From Pollenia angustigena (lineage: Eukaryota > Arthropoda > Insecta > Diptera > Polleniidae): DNA of 64,000 nt. The notes under the pieces were generated by a model, which had not been told where the DNA came from, ran no database searches, and saw nothing but the letters and a program-made list of their open reading frames with translations. The translations under genes were made by a program, and so were the position numbers. The first letter of the stretch is position 1. Every line of letters begins with the position of its first letter. Below, piece by piece: positions 43,964 to 53,451 of the stretch. The stretch covers positions 206,573,621 through 206,637,620 of the forward strand of contig OV884057.1 of NCBI GenBank assembly GCA_930367215.1. Direction: 5' to 3'.

Positions 43964-45398
43964 TCTATATATATAAAAATGAATCCCTTTTCCCTTGGGC
44001 ACGGCATCACGGGTGAATGGCTGGACCGATTTCACTAATTCTTTTTTTGTTGTATTTGTTATTATTAGGAGAAGGTTCTTATGTAAGAAAAAATTTGGAT
44101 AGGGGCAGGGGAACTGGTACCCCCCATTGGATGCCAATATTAAATATCGCATATCTTAAGAGCCGCTGCACGCATTTTGTTGAACTTTTGGTAGTAGGAT
44201 CTTTTGAGCCCTAAAATTGATACAAAATAGCAGCGGGGGAAGTGGTTCCCCAAATAGGACGCCAATGTTTAATATCGCATATCTTAAGAACTGTTATAGT
44301 GAGTATGCTCAAACTTTGTAGAAGTCACTCTTATGGTATGCTACACTATCGAAAATAAAAATAAAGCGGGTAGGCGCAGGGGGAAAATACCTCCCATAGG
44401 ATGCATATATTAAATATCGCTCAACTGAAGAACTATTAAAGAGAGAGTCTTCAGACGTGGTTAAAGCTACTATTATGGTAAACTATAAATTTTAATATAG
44501 AAATGGGCGGGGTAGACAGAGGAGGAGCAGTACCCCTTATAGATAGAAATATAAATAAGAGCCGTTGCACGCATTTTGTTGAACTTTTCGTAGTAGGATC
44601 TTCTGAGCCCCAAAATTTAAATAAATTATCAGCGGTGGGTACCACTACCCATAGGACGCCAATGTTTAATATCGCATATCTTAAGAACTGTCGTAGTGAG
44701 AATGTTCAAACTTTGCAGAAGTCACTCTTATAGTATACTACACTTTTGAAAATAAAAATAAAGCGGGTAGGCGCAGGGGGAAAATACCTCCCATAGGATG
44801 CATACATAAAATAGGGCGATTCTATTCTGACGGGTGCAACATTTAGACGCTTTAAACGTCATTTACTAATAGAAAGAAACACATTCGCAAATAAGTTATT
44901 TCTATTTTTATATACTATTGTTATCTATTTACAAAAATTTATGTGAAACGATCAAATAGCCACGAGAGAGCTTTAAAGTGCATGACGGGTGCAACGAAAT
45001 CGGCCCACTTTCATAAGATCATACCACAAAAAACACAAAACTCTGTTTATTTTTAAACTGTTATTGATGAGATATCAGACGATGATTATCATAATCCAAT
45101 AATAAGAAATTTGCTGTTTAAGCCCCATTATGGCAACATGCAATGAATTTTCTGTTCGCGCCAAATCTATGAATCTTAATAATTCCAAGTGCACTACATA
45201 TTTATATTTACGCTTACGTCTAAAAAAATTATATTATTATAAAATATAGATATTTTACTTTAAATTGGCATCAAAAAAGTGTCAAATAGTGTGATTTGAA
45301 AATTGATGTTAAAAGTTGTCTAGAATAGAATCGGCCCAATATCTCTCAAGTGAAGAAGTGGTTAAATCAGTGTAGCGAAGCGCACCGGGTTAAGCTAG
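43964..45398 (+). mobile_element. Non-autonomous Helitron, 1,435 bp
   Basis: It starts TCTATATATATAAAAATGAA and ends GCGAAGCGCACCGGGTTAAG followed by CTAG and T, the TC...CTAGT structure of Helitrons inserted between A and T. The phrase GAATGGCTGGACCGATTTCA after the start is typical of many insect Helitron 5' ends. Inside are two direct repeats of about 400 bp (from GAGCCGCTGCACGC at about 44160 and GAGCCGTTGCACGC at about 44560). A 524-bp insertion sits at 44814-45337. No Rep/helicase gene. Confidence 0.8.
44814..45337. mobile_element. 524-bp TIR element with 4-bp duplication
   Basis: The ends GGGCGATTCTATTCTGAC and, reversed, GGGCCGATTCTATTCTAGAC are flanked by AATA on both sides (44810-44813 and 45338-45341). 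The Helitron repeat at 44403-44425 gives the empty site (CATATATTAAATATCGCTC). The motif GACGGGTGCAAC occurs twice inside. No coding capacity. Superfamily not assigned; a 4-bp duplication with a G-rich start might suggest Sola or a CMC relative. Confidence 0.75.
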
Positions 45399-46012
45399 TA
45401 TACATTAAATAATTACTTTGATAATATGCTTGCATGTGCCCGTGCAGAAAACTGAATTGTCAAATTGGTTTTTTTTTGTTGTTTTCTTAAGAGGACAATA
45501 TAATGAAGCAATTTATTTTATCTTTTTGCCCACTTACAACTGCAATTCGAGTCGGAAAGAACCCAACCAATTGTAGGGGAACGTAAGAAAAGATAAACTC
45601 ACTGTTTATTGTTGGTGTTTTGTTTAAGCTTTGATATTGTTACAAGTAAGACTTTAAGTGTTGAAAATTCTAATTCGCTTTAGGGTTTATTTTGTATAAA
45701 ATATATTTTTAGCTTTTCTAAAATCTTTGGAAAAGGTTTCCTGATGAGCTGGCCTAAGCAACGAGTGAAATGCGCAATCGTATTAATGATAAGCTATGTA
45801 TTCCCGAAAATAACTTTGACAACTACTTGATGTTAAATGTAGTTTCGTATTCGCAATAAATACAGCTTCAATATACTGAATAAATATAGAAATAAAATAT
45901 CAACTTTTAAAACATACTTAATTCAAAAAAAGTGTATAAAATTTTCTATTTGGGTCAAATTTGACCCGAAGACCGTTAACGTCAGCAAATTCGAACACCT
46001 TATGAAGGTTAA

Positions 46013-47133
46013 TAACAAATTTTGTAGTCCCGAAAATAACTTTGATAATAACATTTATTGTTTCTTTTACTGGTTAAGGTAAAAAAGTACTTAATGTTTG
46101 TTTAAGTTACACTATGCAACAAAATTATACTGTTATCGTGATTTTTGATGATTTTATTTTCTTGTTTTTGTATGTAACGGTCCTCTAGGTACAAAAACTT
46201 TGTCATTTGTAATATTACATGTTCAAAATTTTCCACACATATGCGTATAGGGAATAAAATTTATAAAAAACTCAATTTTGAAATCTTTGCAGATAGGTTA
46301 TTAGGTATTTAAGATGACGAAAGCCCCTTGTAACAGTCTTTCATCTAAAAGCCGTTTAGAATTTCTTTAAGAACAATGGAATGGGAACGGCTTGCTCCCA
46401 ATGACAACCAGTGTGAAAAATTAATAAGTATATAATGCGGCGAATAATGCTTGTGTCAACTAAATAAGGCCTTTTATTAGGCCTCTTTACTCATTATTGT
46501 TACCGCTGGCTTATATTAAATACTAAATAATCCTCTTATATCAGCATATCCGGCTGTAAATGCAAATTTAGCCAGATGTTTAAGAGTGTTTGTTAACGAG
46601 AGCAATACTTATTTGTGTTGTTGTGTATGAGGAGGGAAAAGTCTTGGAGCTGAGTTGGTAATTTCCAGTTTAGTTTAAACAACAATAATTCACAAACATC
46701 TTATTGTATTGTTTGTTTGCTTGTGTGTGTGTTTTTTTAAGATGAACAACAGAGAGAATTTTTTATAGCGGTTTGCTTTAAATAAACCAACTTTTAAAGG
46801 CGTTTTTTATTGTTAGTAATTTGAAAATAATTGTTTAGAGGTTAAAATATTGATACAAATTTATCAGTTATTAAATAAAACTAGTGTTTGGTGAGTGAAG
46901 CAAATTAAAATTCAGTATTAAAAAATATCAGTTTAACTTTTTGTTGTATTTAAAATATATGTATTTAGTTTTAATTTGTTTTTTATTAATTATTTTATCC
47001 CTAGGCCTTTTCGTATTTTGTTTGTGCTGAATATGTAATTACCATAAATATTTATATACATAAATTATAATATTTCTAATTTGATTTTTATAATATGTAA
47101 TTAATATGAATGTAAAATTAGTTAATTAGTTTT

Positions 47134-47164
<31 letters not shown>

Positions 47165-47215
47165 TAATTAAAATTAAAAATACGCAATTAAAGTTTTTTT
47201 TAAAAGAAAAAAATT
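46013..47215. other. Intergenic, no gene seen
   Basis: Begins with the right half of the dispersed TATTCCCGAAAATAACTTTG-type repeat, then AT-rich sequence with a poly(A) at about 47138-47161. No gene. Confidence 0.4.
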
Positions 47216-47219
47216 AAAA

Positions 47220-47285
47220 AGAGTATGTTCGACTATGCCGAATCTTACATACCTTCCACTATAGTATTAGAAAGAAAATTATTTC
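47220..47285 (-). repeat. Helentron-like 3' end fragment
   Basis: Reversed, it reads AGTGGAAGGTATGTAAGATT, CGGCATAGTCGAACATACTC, the terminal hairpin region of family 1. The rest of that copy is not visible. Confidence 0.6.
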
Positions 47286-47529
47286 CTTACTTCTATGGTA
47301 TGGCGTATATTGTGTCCAAAATCCTTTTCCGGCAGCATGTTTATATGGGCGCCTTCAGAATTCTTCTCAAATTTGCCTAAAAAATAAAAAATGGTTTCCT
47401 TGTATGACCTTCTATTAAAAAGAAGCTCCATCATCCATGATACAATTCAGCTAAAAAAATTTGTAACAAAGCTCGTATTAGATGTTTGATAATTAAGTTT
47501 TACTTGCGACTTTCTTATTTTTAATGATA

Positions 47530-48313
47530 TTTTTATACCCTCCACCACAATTAGTTGTGAAGAGGGTATATTAAGTTTGTCATTCCGTGTGAAACTTTTT
47601 TATTATTAATCTCAGACCCCATAAAGTATATACATTCTGGGTCCTTGAGTAATTCTAAGTCGATTTAGCCATGTCCGTCTGTCTGTCCGTCTGTTGAAAA
47701 CACGCTCACTTTCGAACAACTCAAAAGAAATGAACAAACTTGGTGCCAAATTGCTTGTAGTTATCCTAAGCAGTTTGGGATTGAAATCCAGCAAAATCGG
47801 TTCAGTAGGACCAGAGCTATGAATCAAAATGTGGAACCACCACCTAAAAAAATTGAAAATTTTGTTACAAAAAATAACATAAATGCTGGCACAAGGCACG
47901 GAATGAGATAAGATTTTGCAAACATTTGACTGGAAATCACGCTGTTAAATTTCGTGAAGATCCTTCCAAAATTTACCCTAAGCCCCATTTAAACACTACT
48001 CCCGGAAAACAGTTTAGTACGCCTAAAACCGTAAAAAATAATGCAATCATAACAAATTTTGGCTCGTCACAGTTTTTTAGGACTATAAATGATACTGTGA
48101 TATTTCGTGACGATCGGTCCATAATTTACCCTAGGCCCCATATAAACTCTACTACCGGAAAACAGTTCAGTCGCCTAAAACCATAATTAATAACAAATCG
48201 TCACAGTTTTAAGATAATAATAACATCATACAGATATTACTCCTTAAACATTCGAACAGTCGGTGGAGGGTATCAAAGATTCGGCACAATCGAATATAGC
48301 ACTCTAACTTGTT
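47530..48313 (+). mobile_element. Helentron-associated element, family 1, full copy
   Basis: It has the hairpin TATACCCTCCACCACAATTA...GAGGGTATA, core CATAAAGTATATACATTCTGG, tract GTCCGTCTGTCTGTCCGTCT (about 47673), GGTGGAGGGTATC (about 48261), hairpin TTCGGCACAATCGAA and end CACTCTAACTTGTT. It is the most complete family-1 copy on this strand. Internal blocks of CGTGAAGATCC / AAATTTACCCTAAGCCCCAT are duplicated with changes. Reading frames over it are not genes. Confidence 0.85.
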
Positions 48314-49117
48314 CTATTTATTTTTGATTTTATTGAACTGATCTCTCGCCAAATATCAAATCAGTCCATATTTCATTCCGCCCGCATACGTTATACGGAA
48401 TTCGGAAGAGCTTAAAATTTACAGATCTCTTAAGATCGCGGCTGAAGAGAGATCCTATCTGGGTCAATGAGTGTCAGTAGCCCAAGGAACTTCGGTCCTG
48501 GTTAAGCAAATTCACGTTGTAGTTGTGGTTCGGACTCAAAGTCGCGGAAAGGGAAATCTTAAAAAGTCTGTTTCGAGAATGATTTTTCACCACTTGTAGG
48601 AAAATTCGGTTGGCGAGGGAATTGCCCATAAGAGCTGTTGCTTTTTAATAGATGCTGCTGGCATATTTTAAAACCAGCGCACAGTGCGGCCGATAGCCAA
48701 AAAGCTGGCCAAAACTCAAAAAATAAAGTGTCTAGATAAGATTTTTTAGCATGCAGTTGGCTAGAGGGATTCAATAAGAAGTAAAAATTGTTAAGAGTAA
48801 CGTCCTAAGCCCCAAAACATTTCGTTATTTTCAGTTAGAGTTTCGCTTTTTTTTCAAGTGCAATATTGTGTAGTTATTCGGCAAAACCTTTAAACGTGTG
48901 ATAGCGCATGCAGCGAAGAAAATCTACGTTTGAAGTTTAGTAAAATACGTTAACAATTTTGTAAATGTCAGTTCTTTGACAGAAAATTTTTAGCAGCACA
49001 ATCATAAGGATACTTTTGTTCTTTTTTTTCCAATAAAATTTGAGTTTTCAAATCAAATGACAGTAAAACGCTGTCAAGTACTGTCTTCTAACCTTTTGGA
49101 GGTTACTTGGAAAATTA

Positions 49118-49790
49118 CACTATGCGACAGTCAAAATCGGGATGGGATGAAACCAACGGGAAATATTTTATCGGTAAAAAAGAAGTTATACGTGTCCCGG
49201 CGTTTCGCTGGGTCACGTCTAGGAATCGAGATATATCGATTTGAAAAATGGGCTAAAAACATCAAAATTTTTATAAAAACCTAAATTTTAGGGCTGTCAT
49301 ACGTCCTATGGATATGAATTACATACCAAAATATCGGATATTTTTTAGTAGAACATATTTTATAAAAAACTCGGAAAAACTGGTTCAGAAAGTTATGACC
49401 AAAATTAAATTTTTTTTAAAATACCCACTTTCGGGAACCATAGGTCTCCCCGAGTCCAAGCTTTATAACTCAAGTAAATGGTAAATTTCTTCTTAAATAC
49501 GTCGGTGTATAAATCTGTCAAATCGGTTAACAAATGGCGGAGTTATAACCGAAATACTGAATCCCCAAAAAAATTACTCTTTTTATACCCTCCACCGAAG
49601 GTAAAAAGGGTATATATAAGTAATTTTTGGGGATTTGATGTTTTTTAGCCCATTTTTCAAATCGATATATCTCGATTCCTAGACGTTACCCAGCGAAACG
49701 CCGCGACACGTACAACTTCTTTTTTACCGATAAAAACCCGGTAGTTTGAACCCTTTCCGATCACTGACCCCTACCATTTGTCGCACAGTG
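49118..49790. mobile_element. Palindromic element with CACTRTGCGACA ends
   Basis: The left end CACTATGCGACAG and the right end, reversed, CACTGTGCGACAA are flanked by TTA on both sides (49115-49117 and 49791-49793). The arms are long: AAAAAAGAAGTTRTACGTGTC, CGGCGTTTCGCTGGG and TCTAGGAATCGAGATATATC are present in both. The centre is filled with helentron-like sequence (TATACCCTCCACCGAAGG at about 49586 and CCGAGTCCAAGCTTTATAAC). A CACTR start with a 3-bp duplication suggests the CACTA/CMC group. Confidence 0.7.
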
Positions 49791-50389
49791 TTATTAAATA
49801 TCGATTAAGCCAAAATTCAGCTGCCACCTCCTGCCCTTTGAATTGTAATGGGGGTTTTTTCTAAGGATGCTTTGCCAAAACCTCCAAGTCAAAAATTTAA
49901 ACTTATTGGCATTTCCGTACTTTAAAAACCTCAGAAATATTTGGCATGGCTTAAACAACAATTATCAATAATAATGTTGCCCAAAAGTTATTAATAAATT
50001 GTTTAAACAAAAAATTATTCAACAATTTTTGCGATAAGCCATTATATTTCTTAAACAAATCGACTGCGTTAATTTCTCAAAAAAACCCATATGAATTTTT
50101 TTATAATTTTCGCTCAACTATAAAAATTATCTTATTTTTGGCTGTAGGAAATATCGCCCAAAGAAAAATCGCCAAAAAAAAAAAAAATTAAAAATCGCCC
50201 AAAAAAATTGCATGTAAAATTGGGCCTGATTTCATATGAAAAATGGCCCAAAATTTTTGGGCTATTTATCGTTATTGTTGGGTGATTTTTCGTTTTTTAA
50301 ATTTAAAATGTTAAAAATGTTGTATGAAAAATGGCCCAAAAAAATGGGCTATTTTTAAAATTATACCATAATCTTACATAGCAGAGAAA

Positions 50390-51150
50390 ACCATGTTTTA
50401 TTATGGTTGCAAACAACAAAACTATTTTTCAAGAAACTAATTTAACCATTATATGGTTGTCGGCGACAATGATTTGGTTAAATTTAACATAATATCGGTA
50501 CAATTTTTTTAAAAATGGTTTTGTAGCTTTTTCTCTGGGTGTATATATTAAATATATCGAAAATAAGGATTTTCTCTTCTATGGTATAACAAATACTGGC
50601 TTCGCTAACTAAAGCTTCTCTGTATCGCCGGCCTTCGGCCGGGCGCAAGGATTTTCTCCTCTATGATATAACAAAGACCGGCTTCGCTAACTAAAGCTTC
50701 TCTGCAAGGATTTTCTCCTCTATGGTATAACAAACACCGGCTTCGCTTACTAAAGCTTCTCTGCGTAGTCGGCCTTGTTCGGAAACAAGGCAGTTTTTCG
50801 AAGCTTTACTTAGCGAAACCGGTTTTTGTTAGACCATAAAAGAGAAAATCCTTGCGCCCGGCCTAAGGCCGGCTATACAGAGAAGCTTTAGTTAGCGAAG
50901 CCGGTCTTTGTTATACCATAGAGGAGAAAATCCTTGCGCCTGGCCGAAGGCCGGCTATACAGAGAAGCTTTAGTTAGCGAAGCCAGTATTTGTTATACCA
51001 TAGAAGATGAAATCCTTATTTTGGATATATATATTTAATATATACACCCGGAGTAAAAGCTATAAAAATATTTTATCCATATTATGTTTAATTTAACCAA
51101 ATCATTGTCACCGACAACCATATTATGGTTAAATAAGTATCTTTAAAAAA
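50390..51150. mobile_element. Nested palindrome with 82-bp GCGAAGCCGG units
   Basis: Outer arms: AACCATATWATGGTTGTCGG, ACAATGATTTGGTTAAAT and a CTCTGGGTGTATATAT edge on both sides. Inner arms: tandem units CTTCGCTAACTAAAGCTTCT ... GGCCTTCGGCCGGGCGCAAG ... TTTTCTCCTCTATG. The first unit is 82 bp and a second is about 59 bp. The centre is GCCTTGTTCGGAAACAAGGC near 50785. The right half mirrors the left. Fragments also occur at 1.7-2.3 kb. GC content is far above the surroundings. Confidence 0.75.
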
Positions 51151-51224
51151 ATCACTTGAAATTTTAACGGTATTTTAAAAAAAAATTTACACATTTTTGA
51201 TTATAAGTTAAGTTGCGGACGTTG

Positions 51225-51325
51225 CAAAGTGTCATAACGTCCTCGTCCTCGTCTTCGATGGACATTATGACACTTTAAAAGTGTCCAAGGACACTACGAC
51301 ACTGGACGTTATGACATGTCACCTA
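51225..51325. repeat. AGTGTCATAACGTCC hairpin
   Basis: AAGTGTCATAACGTCCTCGT and GGACGTTATGACATGT can pair. ATTATGACACTTTAAAAGTG lies between them. It sits inside the right part of the foldback element. Confidence 0.5.
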
Positions 51326-51585
51326 AATTTATATGAATAATAAACACTTTTTTGCAAATTTAGTAATTTTTTTTTTTTTTTTGGGAAAAAATTCGTTTTT
51401 GCTTTTTGGGTCATTTTTCATTTTCTTTTTGGGCCCTTTTTCGTTTTTTTTGGGCAAAATTTCATATTTACCTTTTTGGGTCATTTTTCATGTTCGCTTG
51501 GGCGATTCTTCATTTGGGGGATTTTTCATTTTTTTTTTTGGGCCATTTTTCTTTGGGCGATATTTCCTACAGCCCTTATTTTTAG

Positions 51586-51758
51586 GTTACAGAGTGTCCA
51601 CTACTGGTGATTTCCCAAGGTTACAATTATTCCAAGTAATTAAAGATATTTTGAAGGATGATGTCAACGTGATTTATGAAAAATGTTTGTGTGAAAACCA
51701 AAATGAGACTTATTATTTATCAGAAAGCGAGAAACCGCAAATATCAGATTCGGTGTAA
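51586..51758 (+). other. Unassigned open segment after a good splice acceptor
   Basis: TTATTTTTAG is followed by an open frame reading VSTTGDFPRLQLFQVIKDIL, KDDVNVIYEKCLCENQNETY, YLSESEKPQISDSV, then TAA. AATAAA overlaps the stop. Amino-acid content is protein-like, unlike the surrounding repeats. It lies within the second CACAGTG-ended element, so it may be a relic of its transposase or accessory gene rather than a host exon. The foldback element inserted exactly next to the acceptor and duplicated part of its T-tract. I recognise no domain. Confidence 0.35.
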
Positions 51759-52079
51759 TAAAAAAATTTTGTGATAACTAGAAAATTATTCTCTCCGATT
51801 TCATTATAGTTCCAGGCTCTGACGTATGTGAGGTTGGCCCGTTGTGGATTTAAATGCCCTGGGTGACGCCATCTTGTATTTTCCATTTCGAATTTTATAA
51901 TTATGACAGAAAATTCGTTATCAGCGACCGACCCCAAACCCCTCAAAAACGATTTGTAACTTGATTATGATATATACATAATATTTTACCCCTGGGGGTT
52001 GTCGATTAGGGGTGAAGGGGGTGAATTTCTTGAATTTTCGAATTTTGGCCATCTTTTTGGCAATAGGCCGCACTGTGCA

Positions 52080-52355
52080 TTGGGGTAAGGCAGCTCCAGC
52101 TCCTCGACAAGTTGCAATTGTATAATTCTGACGAGCTATACCCTCAAACTACAACCTGTATGAGCTGGTTACGCTCAGACACAGAGGTGGTAAATTTAGT
52201 ATTTATACTTAATAAAATTTTTATATACAAAATGTAAAACCATTGAAAAACATGCACGCCTAAAAAATTTAAAACATTAAAATATGAATACTTAACGTAA
52301 TTATAAACCTTTTGAATCAGATTTTTAATACTCTATACTTTGTTTTTATTTTTTT
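52080..52355. other. Intergenic, no gene seen
   Basis: Short AT-rich spacer with no recognisable feature. Confidence 0.35.
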
Positions 52356-52360
52356 TAAAT

Positions 52361-53150
52361 TAATGTATATATATAAAAAGAAGTGTACACTTTGACCATT
52401 AACTGCGAAAACGGGTGGACCGATTTCAACAAAAACGCTAGGGTACGTTGGGGATAGTCTGTAGATGGTTTATGTAAAGTTTGCATGAAATCGGCCCAGT
52501 GGTTCCGGAGATATGGCATATATATTTTCCTATATATTTCCATACAAATATCAACAAAATGCCCTCCATTTTGAACTCCTTTGAAACGGCAAAATAGGGC
52601 ATAAGCTCTCCCTCCCTATATCTTCCTAGATAATCAACCTGTTTTCTTAAATTTTGGCATGCAGGCACTGTAAAATCTGAAAGAAAATAGGGAATAGGGC
52701 GTGAAATAGGGCAAGAGGAGTAAAAGCTCCCCCTCCCTATATCTGCTTTACAAATCGACCGATTTTCTTGAAATTTTGCAGGAAAATAGTGTAGAAACTG
52801 GAAAGAACTATGGCATGAAATTTTTATTATTAAAGGCGTGAAAAAGGGCAATAGAGGTAAAAGCTCCCCCTCCCCAATCTTTTAAACTAATCAACCGGGT
52901 TTCTTAAAATTTGGCATGCAGACACTGTAGCATCTGAAATTGAAAGAGCATGAAATTGGGCAAGAGGAGTAGCTCCCCCTCCGTATATCTTCTTAAATAA
53001 TCAACTGGTTTTCTTAAAATTTGGCGGGCAAATAGTGTAACATCTGGAAAGAAGTAAAGCCTATAATTTTTATTATCTTCTTAACTCATCAACCGGTTTT
53101 CTTAAAATTTGGCATGCAGACACTGTAACATCTTAAAGAAATAAGTTATA
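52361..53150 (+). mobile_element. Helitron-like element with five tandem units
   Basis: It starts GTATATATATAAAAAGAAGT and has ACGGGTGGACCGATTTCAAC, like the Helitron start at 43964. Five units of about 110-135 bp follow (near 52604, 52727, 52861, 52971 and 53085), each with AGCTCCCCCTCCCTATATCT and TTTTCTTAAAATTTGGCATG or close variants. The 3' end was not identified. Reading frames over it are repeat artefacts. Confidence 0.55.
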
Positions 53151-53199
53151 TGGCAAAACAACGTTTGCCTGGCTAGCTGGCCCAATTTATTAAGAAGAA

Positions 53200-53375
53200 C
53201 TTTTTTTACCTGGTGGTGTGATATATATCTTTGGGAATATTTAAAAATAATTTTTTAAAATTTGTTCAAGGACTTGTTTTAGGGAATTTCATTGTAACCA
53301 ATGACTAACATTGTAACAATGGTAGCTGTAAGATGTAAATTATACCCCTCCAATGAAAACTCCATGTTGAAATCG
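53200..53375 (+). repeat. Fragment of the hAT-internal repeat
   Basis: GGTGGTGTGATATATATCTT, TGTTCAAGGACTTGTTTT and CCCCTCCAATGAAAACTCCA match 9961-10140 in the same order. Just after, AAAACGAAAACATGTCGTT is repeated about three times (53380-53440). Confidence 0.5.
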
Positions 53376-53451
53376 TTAAAAAACGAAAACATGTCGTTAA
53401 AAACGAAAACATGTCGTTAACAACGAAAACATGTCGTTTCACTACAAACTC

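Larger units (their letters stand above)
41912..46008. mobile_element. TTAA-flanked (piggyBac-like) composite, 4.1 kb
   Basis: The left end TTAACCTTCGTGTTG (TTAA 41908-41911) faces the right end, reversed, TTAACCTTCATAAGGTGTTC (TTAA 46009-46012). Joining the flanks across one TTAA gives CGTTAATAACAAATTTTGTA then GTCCCGAAAATAACTTTG, matching the unbroken repeat at 4150-4200, so an empty site exists. GGGTCAAATTTGACCC, a perfect palindrome near the right end (45953-45968), is of a type seen in piggyBac-like ends. The inside holds hAT and Helitron pieces. No piggyBac transposase. Confidence 0.6.
50140..51574. mobile_element. Foldback / Mutator-like element, 9-bp duplication
   Basis: The ends GGCTGTAGGAAATATCGCCC pair exactly from both sides and are flanked by the 9-bp repeat CTTATTTTT (50131-50139 and 51575-51583). 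Both arms (about 230 bp) are degenerate tandem arrays of ATGGCCCAAAAA / ATCGCCCAAA. Long repetitive inverted arms with a 9-bp duplication are seen in Drosophila foldback elements and in Mutator-like elements. No transposase. A second palindromic structure is nested in its centre. Confidence 0.85.
48680..52077. mobile_element. Second CACAGTG-ended (Transib-like) element, 3.4 kb
   Basis: The left end CACAGTGCGGCCGATAGCCA and the right end, reversed, CACAGTGCGGCCTATTGCCA pair over 38 bp with four mismatches. Both carry TGGCCAAAA at positions 27-35 and TC at 37-38, exactly as in the element at 27156-30144, although positions 8-26 differ. The flanking 5-mers are CAGCG and CATTG (three of five identical), compatible with a decayed duplication but not proof. 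Two younger insertions sit inside (49118-49790 and 50140-51574). About 1.28 kb of its own sequence remains, with one possible coding relic at 51586-51758. Confidence 0.7.

Noticed and set aside
47612..48186. Frames of 86-95 codons
   Set aside because: They lie entirely inside the full family-1 helentron-associated element.
52600..53100. CRISPR-like regular repeats
   Set aside because: Units of 110-135 bp without constant spacers in a eukaryotic Helitron-like element; this is a transposon tandem array.
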